A stretch of 42,271 nt of DNA from Paenibacillus_AA sp045062745 (GCF_045062745.1 NZ_JBJGED010000048.1:1-42271), one strand, 5' to 3'. Positions 1 through 8,842 are shown, counted from the first letter of the stretch. Numbers and translations are program-made. Notes: generated by a model not told the origin, from the letters alone.

Positions 1-75
1 CCCCATCGCTCCATGGTTTGGTTAGGAATTATTAACCAATATTATGGAGTTTGAAAAGGGAACCTAAGTAGTAAC

Positions 76-312
76 GGCCGGGTTTATTATTAACGAAAGA
101 TAGCCTTACAAACTGGTGAAAATCGCCAAAAAGTCGCGAAAATAGTAAGGATACCCGTCTAATTTGTAAGCTTTGGCTTACAACGGTTCGAAGTCCGAGT
201 CGGCAAACATTTTCGAGGCAGATGCGCCCCCGGTAAACATACGGAACCATCCGTGGGGGACGTCTGGGCAGAGGCCACCTGTTTACGTGTCCTCTTGTTA
301 GGCGAAGTTTAC
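76..312. repeat. Degenerate tandem repeat, copy 1
   Basis: This AT-rich non-coding unit recurs about 320 bp to the right (396-635) with roughly 85-90% identity over long stretches. It begins with GGCCGGGTTTATTATTAACG and ends with TTAGGCGAAGTTTAC. It contains two small hairpins: 115-119 with 123-127 (one G-T wobble) and a perfect 8-bp stem 164-171 with 176-183. Short open frames on both strands run through it, but they have no credible ribosome binding site and change between copies, so I do not call a protein. From memory, and unverified, similar conceptual peptides are often annotated as short hypothetical proteins in Paenibacillus genomes, which would fit a dispersed non-coding repeat family. 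Confidence 0.75.
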
Positions 313-395
313 TTATTGTATGTCTAAATTTACAATTTTGGCGCGACGCTACCGCAACACCGTCCGTTAGTAAGGCAAAGTTATGTTAATAGGAA

Positions 396-635
396 GGCCG
401 GGTTTATTATTAACGAAAGGTAGCCTTACAAACTGGCGAAAATCGCCAAAAAGTCGCATAAATAGTAAGGATACCCGTCTAATTTGTAAACTTCGGCTTA
501 CAACGGTCCGAAGTCCGAGTCGGCGCAATTTTAGGGGCAAAGGTACCATGGTAAACATACGAAACCATCCCCCTGGGCGGCGACGTCTGGGCAGAAGCGA
601 CTTGCTTACGTATCCTCTTGTTAGGCGAAGTTTAC
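396..635. repeat. Degenerate tandem repeat, copy 2
   Basis: Second copy of the unit at 76-312. The offset is 320 bp at its left end and 323 bp at its right end. The hairpin at 435-439/443-447 has a C-G pair where copy 1 has T-G, so pairing is kept. The second hairpin (484-491/496-503) has a TTCG loop closed by C-G and one A-C mismatch. Apart from the partial copy to the right, I see no gene or terminator between the copies. Confidence 0.75.
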
Positions 636-682
636 AAATAAGCATAGTCGCCTAACACGTTATTGGTCGTTTTGGCCAGTGT

Positions 683-742
683 GAGCCGTTTAGTAAAGCT
701 GCTTTGCCTTAATAGTACAGCCGGGTTAATTATTAACGAAAA
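683..742. repeat. Partial third repeat copy
   Basis: Only the left part of the unit is recognisable here, beginning near CCGTTTAGTAAAG and reaching the GCCGGGTTAATTATTAACG block, about 323 bp after the same block in copy 2. The similarity then stops. The remaining bases to 870 show no gene. The whole stretch 1-870 is therefore a decayed repeat array downstream of the sugar importer. Confidence 0.5.
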
Positions 743-870
743 TTTTGTTTGCAATTTACTCGGAGTGTCGGATTCTACGCGGAAATGGTATGGTTTGGTT
801 TGTAAATTTCTCTTTACGAAGTCGAGTCAAGACTATGGCTTGCAGACCGGCAGCTACAGAAGGGCAGCAG

Positions 871-920
871 TTATAAAAAAATCGCCCAGCAAGCTGCCGC
901 GTCGGCAACTGCTGGGCGAT
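871..920 (-). terminator. Rho-independent terminator of the importer operon
   Basis: A perfect 10-bp inverted repeat (881-890 ATCGCCCAGC with 911-920 GCTGGGCGAT), with further pairing inside, is followed on the minus strand by a run of T residues (874-881). It lies 26 bp past the stop codon of the solute-binding protein gene. Confidence 0.88.
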
Positions 921-945
921 CTTCGTCTCCCGCTCTATTCTTATC

Positions 946-2598
946 CTACTTCTTCATCGCTTTCAAGGCATCGGTGATTTCCTTGTCGTACTCGCGACCG
1001 CCGGCCTTCTCCCAGCCGGAGATCATCTCGGCATACGCCTTGTCGAATTCAGGTGCGATGATCGCCTTCGACACGCCTTCGTACAGCGATTTCTCGATCG
1101 CTGCCACGCTCTTTTGCGCGACTGGGCGGGGAGCGTCGATCAACACCTCCGGCTTGCCGAATTTCTGGAACACTTCGTACATCTTAAGCGTCGAGTTCGC
1201 ATACTCTTCCTTCTTCTCCGGCGTCGGGAAATCCGGGCTGTTCGCGACGAGCTTCAGCAGCTGCTCCTTCGTATACGGCGGTACCCCTTGCTGGATGAGC
1301 GCCAAGTCTCCGGCACTGGACACCCACAGCGTTTTCTTGCTCGCCTCGGGATCCATACCGATACGCAAGCCGCCGTCGTCCTTCCAGTGGACGCCCTCAA
1401 TGCCGCTTTGCACAGTAGCCAAGTTTTTCGGCTTCACCATCCAGTCGAGATACTTCACGACCGCTTCCGGATTTTTGCTCGATTTCGGCACCGCGATGAA
1501 CATCCCATAGTCGGCTGCGATCGGTTGACGCTGCGTCCCGTCCGGCCGCTTGAGCGGATCCAGGGTGACCCATTCGGCCGTAGGCACCGATTTGCGCGTG
1601 TCTATGTTCAACTGCACCGCGGAAGTGTTGGAATCCGTGAAGCCTGCAACCCCGCTGTTGATTTGCTGGATATATTGCTGCGAGTTGATGTCGGTGACGA
1701 ACTCCTTGGAGATCAACCCTTCCTTGTACAGCTTATTCATCCAACCCAGGAAATTCTTGCCTTCCGGCGTGGCGATCCCGGAGGTGAAGACGCCGTCCTT
1801 GTAGTTGCCGTTCGGAGCGTAGAACTGGTTGCCCGGACCGTCGTTGTTCACGCCGAAGCCGAACATCGGGCCGAAGAAGAAGCCCTTGGCGCCCTGATTG
1901 ATCGCCGGCATCGCGAATGGGACGACCTTGTCTTTGCCTACCCCGCCCGGGTCCTTCTCCTTGAACGCCTTCAACACTTGATACAGCTCTTCGGTCGTTG
2001 TCGGCAGCTTCATGCCGAGCTTGTCGACCCAATCCTTGCGGATTTTCATATGAGCGCCGGCATAGGTGTTCGCCCGGATCGCCGGAATCGCATACCGTTT
2101 GCCTTTGTACATCCCGGCCTGGTCAAGCGCCTTCTTGTTGTTCTTGATGAGATCCGGATACTTGGCGAGGTACGAGTCGAGCTCCCACAGCCCGCCCTGC
2201 TCGGCGAACTTGAAGATCGTGTCGATCGAATACGTGATGATGACGTCAGGCGCTTCGCCGGAAGCCATCCACACGTTCAGCTTCTCCGACTCCTGCGCTC
2301 TCGGCAGGGAGACGAACTCGACGTCGAGGCCGATCTTCTTCGTCTCGTCGATGACCCACTTGATCAGATCGTTGTTGCCCAGGTTCTGCCCTTCCGGCGC
2401 ATTGGCCCGATCCCACAGCGTGACGCGGATCTTGACCGGCTTCTCCGGTTCTTTGCTCGCCGACGGCGACGTGCTGGTACCCGGTGAAGATGTGGCGGTG
2501 CTGTTGTTGTCTGTTTTGGAGCAAGCTGCCAAAATACCCGATAGCGTGAGCGCCACCGCCAAGCTTCCGACTACCCCTTTTCTCAACCCATAGACCAT
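946..2598 (-). CDS. Sugar ABC transporter solute-binding lipoprotein (LplA type)
   Basis: Extracellular solute-binding lipoprotein of a CUT1-type carbohydrate importer. It would capture an oligosaccharide outside the membrane and deliver it to the two permeases encoded just upstream. With the start chosen here the protein is 550 residues. It has a basic N-terminus, a hydrophobic stretch and a lipobox ending LAAC near residue 25, then a Ser/Thr/Pro-rich linker before the binding domain. Length and local motifs fit the large LplA/YtcQ group common in Paenibacillus. The ATG at 2598 is preferred because GGGGAGGAAA stands 6 bases before it; an in-frame ATG at 2619 and a longer frame to 2664 lack a well-placed site. 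The substrate cannot be read from sequence. No ATPase gene is present, which is normal because such importers share MsmX-like ATPases. Confidence 0.93.
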   Translation of the reverse strand: MVYGLRKGVVGSLAVALTLSGILAACSKTDNNSTATSSPGTSTSPSASKEPEKPVKIRVTLWDRANAPEGQNLGNNDLIKWVIDETKKIGLDVEFVSLPRAQESEKLNVWMASGEAPDVIITYSIDTIFKFAEQGGLWELDSYLAKYPDLIKNNKKALDQAGMYKGKRYAIPAIRANTYAGAHMKIRKDWVDKLGMKLPTTTEELYQVLKAFKEKDPGGVGKDKVVPFAMPAINQGAKGFFFGPMFGFGVNNDGPGNQFYAPNGNYKDGVFTSGIATPEGKNFLGWMNKLYKEGLISKEFVTDINSQQYIQQINSGVAGFTDSNTSAVQLNIDTRKSVPTAEWVTLDPLKRPDGTQRQPIAADYGMFIAVPKSSKNPEAVVKYLDWMVKPKNLATVQSGIEGVHWKDDGGLRIGMDPEASKKTLWVSSAGDLALIQQGVPPYTKEQLLKLVANSPDFPTPEKKEEYANSTLKMYEVFQKFGKPEVLIDAPRPVAQKSVAAIEKSLYEGVSKAIIAPEFDKAYAEMISGWEKAGGREYDKEITDALKAMKK

Positions 2599-2686
2599 AC
2601 CGCGTTTCCTCCCCAACATGATTTCAGAATCGATCTCTCTCTCCTCCGATGGGCTCGCACCCATCCCAATCCGGGAAATTATGGTG

Positions 2687-2702
2687 ATGAAGCGTTTTCA
2701 TT
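2687..2702. promoter_or_regulatory. cre-like site before the binding-protein gene
   Basis: Read on the minus strand, TGAAAACGCTTCAT (2700-2687) differs at one position from the catabolite-responsive element consensus TGWAARCGYTWNCW. A second half-match, TGTAAGCGAT, lies just upstream (2721-2712). Position just downstream of the predicted -10 would allow CcpA or a LacI-family protein to block transcription. This is inference from consensus matching only. Confidence 0.45.
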
Positions 2703-2705
2703 GTT

Positions 2706-2766
2706 AATATAATCGCTTACATGCGTGGATTCCATTCGGTATTCTTGTCAATTTATTAGGTTTTTT
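2706..2766 (-). promoter_or_regulatory. Activator-type promoter B of the solute-binding protein
   Basis: The 16-base element (minus strand AAAAAACCTAATAAAT, 2766-2751) matches 14 of 16 positions of the element before the permease and exporter operons. Exactly 39 bases further downstream lies TATATT (2711-2706), a good -10. There is no recognisable -35 at the usual distance. This gives the solute-binding gene its own promoter inside the importer cluster. Confidence 0.6.
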
Positions 2767-2769
2767 GCT

Positions 2770-3690
2770 CTACCCTTTAACAGAACCGAGAAACGAGCCT
2801 TTGACGAAATATTTTTGCAGGAACGGGTACACGATCAGAATCGGCACGGTCGCGAACACGATCGTCGCCGCCTTCAGCGACTCGGCAATAACGTGGAGAT
2901 TGTTCTGCGTCTGCTGCGTCTCCAAGGATGTATCCATCTGCGAGAGCAGCAAAATGTTGCGCAGCTTCACCTGCAGCGTGTATAAGGTGGAATCGTCGAT
3001 CAGCAGCACCGCGTTGAAATAGCTGTTCCAGTGGTTTACTGCGTAAAACAAGCTGATCGTCGCCATCACGGCGCCGGACAAAGGCAGGATCACTTGAATC
3101 AAGTACCGCAAATTGCCGCACCCGTCCATGACGGCTGCTTCTCGAAGCTCTTCCGGGATGTTCTGGAAAAAGGTTTTCATAATAATGACATTAAAGGAGC
3201 TGATCAAACCCGGAATGATGAGCGCCCACAGGGAGTTCAGCAAACCGATCGATTTGATGACCAAATACCAAGGTATCAGCCCGCCGCCAAACACCATCGT
3301 TACGATCATATAGTTCATAAAATACTTACGGCCCTTCAAATCTCTGCGCGACAACGGGTAAGCGGTCGTAATCGTAAACAGCATGTTCAATGCGGTTCCC
3401 ACTACCGTAACATAGACGGTAATCCAGAGCGAGCGGATAATGTTCGCATCGGTCAAGACGGACCGCATCGCGTCGAACTGCCAATCGACCGGCCACAGCA
3501 CGACCTTCCCCGTCTGGATCGCGTGGTTGCTGCTGAAGGCGTTCGCCAGCGTGTTGAGGAACGGGAAGATGCAGATGAACGTGAACAGGATGAGCAAGGT
3601 GTAGTTCACGATATTGAAGCTGACGTCCCAGCCGGTATACCGGCCGAAGGGCTTACGCTTGATGCGTTGTTGCTGCACGTTGGTTGCCAT
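2770..3690 (-). CDS. Sugar ABC transporter permease (LplC/YtcP type)
   Basis: Inner subunit of the carbohydrate importer, 306 residues, with about six hydrophobic membrane segments. The conserved cytoplasmic EAA loop is visible as EELREAAVMDGCGNLRYL around two thirds of the length; this loop docks on the ATPase. The N-terminus (KRKPFGRYTGWD, then a first membrane span) is typical of the YtcP/LplC branch. An AGGAG site stands 9 bases before the ATG at 3690. It is 24 bp downstream of the other permease and surely co-transcribed with it. Confidence 0.95.
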   Translation of the reverse strand: MATNVQQQRIKRKPFGRYTGWDVSFNIVNYTLLILFTFICIFPFLNTLANAFSSNHAIQTGKVVLWPVDWQFDAMRSVLTDANIIRSLWITVYVTVVGTALNMLFTITTAYPLSRRDLKGRKYFMNYMIVTMVFGGGLIPWYLVIKSIGLLNSLWALIIPGLISSFNVIIMKTFFQNIPEELREAAVMDGCGNLRYLIQVILPLSGAVMATISLFYAVNHWNSYFNAVLLIDDSTLYTLQVKLRNILLLSQMDTSLETQQTQNNLHVIAESLKAATIVFATVPILIVYPFLQKYFVKGSFLGSVKG

Positions 3691-3714
3691 TGATGACGCT
3701 CCTTTCTCCGATTA

Positions 3715-4680
3715 TTACCAGAGCCCCTCGTTCCCGAGACGCTTCGCAAAATAGTTCGCACCGAGTACGAGCACCAGATTGATCACGGACTGCGACATTC
3801 CGATCGCTGTCGTCAGGCCGAACAGGCCTTGCTTAATCCCGGCGGAATAGACGTAGGTGCTGATGACGTCGGAGATGTTCATGACGACTGGATTCTGGAG
3901 CGCGAACGGATGCTCGACGCCGATGGAGACCATGTGGCCGATGTTCAGAATCAGAAGGATGACGACCGTAGGCATAATGCCCGGAATCGTAATGTGGATG
4001 ATTTTGCGCCACCGCCCGGCGCCGTCCATAACCGCGGCTTCGTACAAGGACGGATCGATCGTCGTCATCGCCGCCAAGTAAATGATCGTACCCCACCCTG
4101 CTCCCGCCCACACGCCGGACAACGTATAGACGATAACCCACCAAACTTCCTCGATCATGAAGTAAATCTCTTCCATCCCGAAAAAGCGCATCGTCGCGTT
4201 CACGATCCCGTATTTCGGCGACAGCAGGTTGTAGATGATGCCGCCCATGATAATCCAGGACATGAAGTGCGGCAAGTACAGGAGCGACTGGGTGATTCGT
4301 TTGAAATATTTGGCCCGCACTTCGTTCAGCAGCAGCGCCAGGATGATCGGGGCCGGGAAGCCGACGATCAGTCCCAGCACATTGAGAAGCAGTGTATTGC
4401 GGACGACCTTGTAAAAGTCGGGAACCTGCAGCATATCCCGGAAGTGCTGCAGCCCGACCCAATCGGAAGCGAACACGCCTTTGAAAATGTTGTAGTCTTT
4501 GAACGCCACGATGAGGCCGAACATCGGAATGTAGCAAAAAATGAAGAAGAAGAGAATCCCGGGGATGAGCAAAATGTACAAATCGTAGTTTTTGAACAGT
4601 TCCTTCGTAAACGCGCTTCGCTTCTTTGGTTCAGCCGCGACCGTTACGCCCGGCGATAGATTGTGCGAACGTGCCTCCAT
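3715..4680 (-). CDS. Sugar ABC transporter permease (LplB type)
   Basis: First gene of the importer operon, 321 residues. A short cytoplasmic N-terminus is followed by six hydrophobic segments and the EAA loop DPSLYEAAVMDGAGRWRK near residue 210. It pairs with the LplC-type permease to form the channel. The ATG at 4680 is preceded by GGAGCGAGGGT. Upstream are a cre-like operator and an activator-type promoter carrying the 16-base element shared with the exporter operon, which suggests substrate induction plus carbon catabolite control. Confidence 0.95.
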   Translation of the reverse strand: MEARSHNLSPGVTVAAEPKKRSAFTKELFKNYDLYILLIPGILFFFIFCYIPMFGLIVAFKDYNIFKGVFASDWVGLQHFRDMLQVPDFYKVVRNTLLLNVLGLIVGFPAPIILALLLNEVRAKYFKRITQSLLYLPHFMSWIIMGGIIYNLLSPKYGIVNATMRFFGMEEIYFMIEEVWWVIVYTLSGVWAGAGWGTIIYLAAMTTIDPSLYEAAVMDGAGRWRKIIHITIPGIMPTVVILLILNIGHMVSIGVEHPFALQNPVVMNISDVISTYVYSAGIKQGLFGLTTAIGMSQSVINLVLVLGANYFAKRLGNEGLW

Positions 4681-4714
4681 ACCCTCGCTCCTCTCTCTCG
4701 TTTACGCTTCGTGG

Positions 4715-4728
4715 TGTAAGCGCTTTCT
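4715..4728. promoter_or_regulatory. cre site of the importer operon
   Basis: TGTAAGCGCTTTCT matches every position of the relaxed cre consensus TGWAARCGYTWNCW. It begins about one base downstream of the start site expected from the -10 at 4741-4736, a standard roadblock position for CcpA or a LacI-family repressor. Confidence 0.65.
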
Positions 4729-4735
4729 GATTCTA

Positions 4736-4796
4736 AGTATACCGCGCCGGATCGGCTTATAAAATGTAATGAATTTTACATTTTATTAGTTTTCTT
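4736..4796 (-). promoter_or_regulatory. Activator-type promoter A of the importer operon
   Basis: On the minus strand the element AAGAAAACTAATAAAA (4796-4781) is followed, after 39 bases, by TATACT (4741-4736). The -35 position reads TTTTAT, a poor match, so help from an activator is expected. The element overlaps the stop codon of the preceding ferritin-like gene. Confidence 0.65.
4759..4786. repeat. AT-rich 11-bp inverted repeat
   Basis: ATAAAATGTAA (4759-4769) and TTACATTTTAT (4776-4786) are perfect reverse complements with a 6-base loop. It lies between the 16-base element and the -10 of promoter A and also just past the end of the ferritin-like gene. It may be an operator or a weak AT-rich terminator; the lack of GC in the stem argues against an efficient terminator. 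Confidence 0.6.
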
Positions 4797-6217
4797 TACT
4801 TGCGGGCGGCGATCGTCTTCGTCCCGTTCGCCTGCGTCCAGCGCTCCATGTGCCGGCGGATCGACTCCAGCGTCTCCCGCTCCTCGGCGGGCATCGTCCG
4901 GATGAAAGTACGGCCCTGCTCCTCGCGCAGGCGGGTGCCCTTCTCCTTCACATAAAGGACGAACTCCTCCTGCGTCCGGTCGTCGCCGTAGTGGCGCATG
5001 AGCTTCTCCACCCACTTGTGGCCGAAGCTCACATGCAGCGTCTCGTCGGCGAGATCGAAGCGCAGCATCTCGACGGCCAGGTCTTCGCCCCCAACCTCGC
5101 GGGCGAGCCGCTCCAGATAGTCCGGCTTCACCTGGAAGCTGCCCGGCTCATACCAGCACGTCACGGCGGCATACCGCTCGTATGGCGCCATCTGAATGGA
5201 GCTCATGTACGTGGCCACCCACACCTCGAACTGCTCGGGCTTCAGACCGAGCGCCTGCATGAGCCGGAAGCCGAACTCGGAGTGCCGGGCTTCGTCCCAT
5301 GTATGGCGGGCGACGTCATAGTAGAACTCCCAGGGCATGCCCTTCACCTCGTATAGGATCGGCGAGATGTATTCGGCGGCGTCCAGCTCGTTGTAGAGCC
5401 AGACGGCCAAAGCGGCCCGCTCCACGCTAGGGTCGCCCTTCAGGTTGTGCGACCACAAGTACCCTTCGATCGGATGCTCGTAGGAGTAATGCGAGCCGAG
5501 CGTCCGGTGCATCACGTCCGGCGAGCGGTACTCGCGGCCCGCGAACCGCCGCAAGGCGTTAACGGCCGCCTCGTCCGCGTCGCCGTAGAGGCCGTCCGCC
5601 GCTTCCAGCAGTGTGGCGATGTGGCGGGCCCACGCTTCACTGCTGCCGCCGGCGCCCGCGGCGGTAGTGGAATAGACGCGCTGCAGGAACGCGCTGCCCT
5701 CCCCAATCTGCATGGTGAGCGTGTCGATCACGTCGTCCAGGATATGCACGGTCGGCCGGTCGGGCAGCTCGTTCGTCCGGTCGCGGTACGTCGCATAGGC
5801 GTCCCGGAGAGCCGGCAGCAGCACCGTGTACAGCGCCGTCCCGAACGGAGCTTCGTCGTCCGCGAATAGCGCCTCCTCCAGCACGGCGGCGAGTTGGGGC
5901 TCGAGCGCCGCGTCCGGCTTGCCGCCCGGCATCTCGCCGAGTCGGCGACGCAAGTGATCCACATGCGTCGTCCACTCCCAGAGATGGCGGGCGGCCATGT
6001 ACTTGGCCTCGGCGTGGCGGAGCCGGGCGATCCAGGCCCCGGCCGTGCCGATCAGGTGGCGTTCGAACGCCACCGGGCGGCGCAGGCTGGCGGCCTGCGG
6101 GATGCGGCGCAGCTCCTTTCGGCCGAGCGGCTTCTGCGGCTGCGGGCTCGGCTGCGATTGTTGCGGATGCTGCGATTGTTGTGGATGCCGCGGTTTCGGT
6201 TCATGCGACTCGTTCAT
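4796..6217 (-). CDS. Ferritin-like diiron protein (DUF455-like)
   Basis: 473 residues. The C-terminal half has the diiron carboxylate pattern of ferritin-like four-helix bundles: a glutamate helix around NELDAAEY (276-283), the first ExxH in DEARH (E309, H312), and a second ExxH in DETLH (E392, H395). This fits the DUF455/MiaE-like group, whose chemistry is largely unknown; oxygen-dependent hydroxylation or oxidation is plausible. The first 30 residues are a low-complexity Pro/Gln/Ser tail with a repeated HPQQSQ. GGGAGGG stands 7 bases before the ATG. It is the last gene of the seven-gene operon, 24 bp after the dipeptidase gene. Function in the cluster is unknown. Confidence 0.75.
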   Translation of the reverse strand: MNESHEPKPRHPQQSQHPQQSQPSPQPQKPLGRKELRRIPQAASLRRPVAFERHLIGTAGAWIARLRHAEAKYMAARHLWEWTTHVDHLRRRLGEMPGGKPDAALEPQLAAVLEEALFADDEAPFGTALYTVLLPALRDAYATYRDRTNELPDRPTVHILDDVIDTLTMQIGEGSAFLQRVYSTTAAGAGGSSEAWARHIATLLEAADGLYGDADEAAVNALRRFAGREYRSPDVMHRTLGSHYSYEHPIEGYLWSHNLKGDPSVERAALAVWLYNELDAAEYISPILYEVKGMPWEFYYDVARHTWDEARHSEFGFRLMQALGLKPEQFEVWVATYMSSIQMAPYERYAAVTCWYEPGSFQVKPDYLERLAREVGGEDLAVEMLRFDLADETLHVSFGHKWVEKLMRHYGDDRTQEEFVLYVKEKGTRLREEQGRTFIRTMPAEERETLESIRRHMERWTQANGTKTIAARK

Positions 6218-6241
6218 GGTCGATCCCTCCCCGATTCATCA

Positions 6242-7666
6242 TTAATCCTTCATCAATTCGTACATCGCCTGCAAGCAAATCTCTCCATGGCGCATCATGT
6301 CGTCGAGGCGGACGAACTCGTCGGCCTGGTGCACGTTCGTGTTCACGCCGCCCGGCAATCCCGCCCCGAAGGCGACGCCGCGACCCTGCAGCTTGCGCGC
6401 GTACGTACCGGCGCCCATACGCAGCAGGGTCGCCGGCTCGCCGGTGACGGCCTCGTAGGCGCGGCTGAGCCGGGCGATGACCGGATGGTCCTCCGGGACG
6501 TGAACCGGCAGCAGATGCCGGGTTCTCTCCGCTCGGAGGCCGTAGCCGGCCGCCTGCCGGGCGATGGAGGCGAAGATGCCGTCGCCGTCGTGGCTCACCG
6601 GATATCGGACGTTGCACAGCGCTTCGGCGCGGTTGCTGCCATCGGCCGTGATCGTGCGCAGGAAGACGATCAGCCCGCCCGACACCTCGTCGCGGCATGC
6701 GATGCCGAGAGAGGCGCCATCGGTCTCCGCGCCAATCCGCTCGTGCAGGAACGCGAGCAACCGGTCGATACCGGTGGCATAGGCCAGTCCCCGCAGGAAA
6801 GCGACCATGTTGGCGACCGCATTCCGGGAGCCGGTGGGGCTGCCTTCAACCGGTTCGTTTCCGGCCGTGAGCATAAGCGCTCCCTCCGGGCCGGACAGGC
6901 TCACCGCACCGAGGTTGGCGTGAGCCTCAACTTCCCGCTGCAGCCGTTCGGCCTGCTCCGCGTCGAGATGCTCCAGCGAGACGATCGCCGTGCATGTCTC
7001 CGGCACCAACGTTCTCGTGTTGCCGCCCTGAAGGGTGATGACCGGGAGTCGACTGGGCCCACACGACGACCAAGTATCGGCCGGGGCCTGCTCCTCCACG
7101 AGCAGCACGTTCATATTGCCCATCTCCACGTTGAAGATCGGATAGCCGGCATCCGGGACGAAGGCGAGACTCGGCAACGGCTCTCGCTCGAAATAGTAGT
7201 CGAGGTCGTTCATGCCGCTCTCCTCGTTCGTGCCGAAGATGAGCCTCAGCCGACGACGGCCCGTGATCCCTAGTTCCTTCAACGTCAGCAGCGCGTAGAG
7301 TGCGACGACGGCCGGGCCTTTGTTGTCCGACGCCCCACGGCCGATAATGCGTCCGTCCTCCAGCACGCCACCGAAGGGCGGGTACGTCCAGCCGTCTCCC
7401 TCGTGCACCGTATCCAGGTGGACGAGCACGGCGACCAGCTCCTCGCCGGTGCCGTATTCGGCGTGGCCGGCATAGCCGTCCACATCCTTCACTTCGAAGC
7501 CCAACGATGCCGCCAGAGCCAGCATATGCTGGAGCGCCCGATCCACGCCCGCACCGAAGGGCCGGCCCGGCTCGGGCGGCTCCTGGACGCTGCGAATGCG
7601 CACCAGCTCGGAGATTCCGGCGGCGATCGCATCGCGGTGCTTGTGAATGTGCGGTCCGATCAACAT
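6242..7666 (-). CDS. M20-family metallodipeptidase (PepV/Sapep type)
   Basis: 474 residues with the full M20 metal site: HLDTV (H83, D85), GASDNKGP (bridging D114), GTNEESGM (catalytic and metal glutamates near 148-149) and PDAGYP (D172). The PDAGYP form and the length are those of the Mn/Zn-dependent dipeptidases PepV and Sapep, which cleave dipeptides in the cytoplasm. No signal peptide is seen. The only good ribosome binding site, AGGAGG, is 15 bases before the ATG at 7666, longer than usual, so the start is slightly uncertain. It is 21 bp downstream of the PLP-enzyme gene and part of the same transcript. Confidence 0.9.
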   Translation of the reverse strand: MLIGPHIHKHRDAIAAGISELVRIRSVQEPPEPGRPFGAGVDRALQHMLALAASLGFEVKDVDGYAGHAEYGTGEELVAVLVHLDTVHEGDGWTYPPFGGVLEDGRIIGRGASDNKGPAVVALYALLTLKELGITGRRRLRLIFGTNEESGMNDLDYYFEREPLPSLAFVPDAGYPIFNVEMGNMNVLLVEEQAPADTWSSCGPSRLPVITLQGGNTRTLVPETCTAIVSLEHLDAEQAERLQREVEAHANLGAVSLSGPEGALMLTAGNEPVEGSPTGSRNAVANMVAFLRGLAYATGIDRLLAFLHERIGAETDGASLGIACRDEVSGGLIVFLRTITADGSNRAEALCNVRYPVSHDGDGIFASIARQAAGYGLRAERTRHLLPVHVPEDHPVIARLSRAYEAVTGEPATLLRMGAGTYARKLQGRGVAFGAGLPGGVNTNVHQADEFVRLDDMMRHGEICLQAMYELMKD

Positions 7667-7687
7667 ACTACGTACGCGTCGCCTCCT

Positions 7688-8842
7688 TTACATTTCGTTC
7701 AGCGCGCGGTCCAGATCGCCGATGATCGTATCCGCATGCTCGAGGCCGACCGAAATGCGCAGCAGGCCGATCGGAATGCCCGATTCCCGGGACGTCTCTT
7801 CATTGACCCACAAGCCGGGGGAATTGATCAAACTTTCGAACCCTCCCCAGCTCGGCCCCTCCTCGAAAAACCGCAAGCTTTTCATCATCGACTGAATCTG
7901 CTGCCGGTCCCCCTTCGGAATGAAGCTGAGCAGGCCCGAATAGCCGGACATCAGCTTGCGGCCCAGCTCGTATTGCGGGTGGCTAGGCAGCCCCGGGTAA
8001 TGGACGGCGGCGACGCGCGGATGCGCTTCCAGGAAGGCCGCCACCTGCATCGCGTTCGCCTCATGCTGCTTCATGCGGACCGGCAGCGTCCGCAGGCTAC
8101 GGATGAGCAGCCATGCCTGATGCGGGTCCATCACGGCGCCGAACAGGCTGCGCTCGTTGTTCATAATCGAATCTAGCACATCCCGGTTGCCTACGATGAC
8201 ACCGCCCAGAATGTCGCTGTGCCCGCCCAAATATTTGGATGCGGAATGCACGACAAGATCGATGCCGTGCTTCAGCGGATTTTGGAACAGGGGCGTCGCC
8301 CACGTGTTGTCCACGATGGTCGCGATTCCGTAGGACTTAGCCAAAGCCGCGATGGTCCCGAGATCCTGCAGCGTGAAGACGTTGGAGAGCGGGCTCTCCA
8401 AATAAATAAGCGTTGTACTCGGCCGGATCGCCTGCTCGATCTCTTCGACGCTGTCCCCGGCAACCAACGTGACTTCGACGCCGAATTTCTCCATGTAAGA
8501 GGAGAGGAACGCTTTGGTCGGCACATATACGGCGCGGGGACAGATGACGTGGCAATCTTTCTTCAAATAGTGCGTGATCGCCGCGCTGATCGCGGCCATG
8601 CCGGAGGAGAAGCAGCGCGCCGCCTCTCCTTCCTCGAGCGCGGCGATCTTCCGCTCGGCGATCTCGATCGTCGGGTTCGTCACCCGGGTATACGAATAAC
8701 CGTGATTGATCGTCTTCCGGGTGAACAGCGAATTCTGGAAGATCGGAGGGACGATTGCCCCCATGTACCGGTCGTACTCGTCGCCCAGGTGGGCGCAGAT
8801 GTCCTCCTTGCTCATGCGTATATCCCGCGTGTCCTCGCTCAT
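7688..8842 (-). CDS. Trans-sulfuration PLP enzyme (cystathionine lyase/synthase family)
   Basis: 384 residues of the Cys/Met-metabolism PLP family. Visible motifs are YSYTRVTNPT (49-58, phosphate binding), SSGMAA (79-84), VDNTWATP (177-184, with the aspartate that pairs the pyridine nitrogen) and HSASKYLGGHSD (199-210, with Schiff-base K203). Members cleave or exchange C-S bonds in cystathionine, homocysteine or methionine; which reaction applies cannot be decided by eye. The start at 8842 is chosen because GGAGG lies 6 bases upstream; the frame is open to 9112 but that extension would run into the lyase gene. It sits in an operon of carbohydrate and peptide genes, not of methionine biosynthesis. 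Confidence 0.9.
   Translation of the reverse strand: MSEDTRDIRMSKEDICAHLGDEYDRYMGAIVPPIFQNSLFTRKTINHGYSYTRVTNPTIEIAERKIAALEEGEAARCFSSGMAAISAAITHYLKKDCHVICPRAVYVPTKAFLSSYMEKFGVEVTLVAGDSVEEIEQAIRPSTTLIYLESPLSNVFTLQDLGTIAALAKSYGIATIVDNTWATPLFQNPLKHGIDLVVHSASKYLGGHSDILGGVIVGNRDVLDSIMNNERSLFGAVMDPHQAWLLIRSLRTLPVRMKQHEANAMQVAAFLEAHPRVAAVHYPGLPSHPQYELGRKLMSGYSGLLSFIPKGDRQQIQSMMKSLRFFEEGPSWGGFESLINSPGLWVNEETSRESGIPIGLLRISVGLEHADTIIGDLDRALNEM

Noticed and set aside
367..655. Short open frames on both strands in the left-edge repeats
   Set aside because: They exist because the repeat lacks stops in several frames; no ribosome binding site, and their ends differ between copies.
1114..2487. 457-codon plus-strand open frame
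   Set aside because: It is antisense to the solute-binding protein, rich in Arg/His/Asp as GC-rich shadow frames are, and has no ribosome binding site.
5894..7273. 459-codon plus-strand open frame
   Set aside because: It runs antisense across the ends of the ferritin-like and dipeptidase genes, whose motifs are unambiguous.
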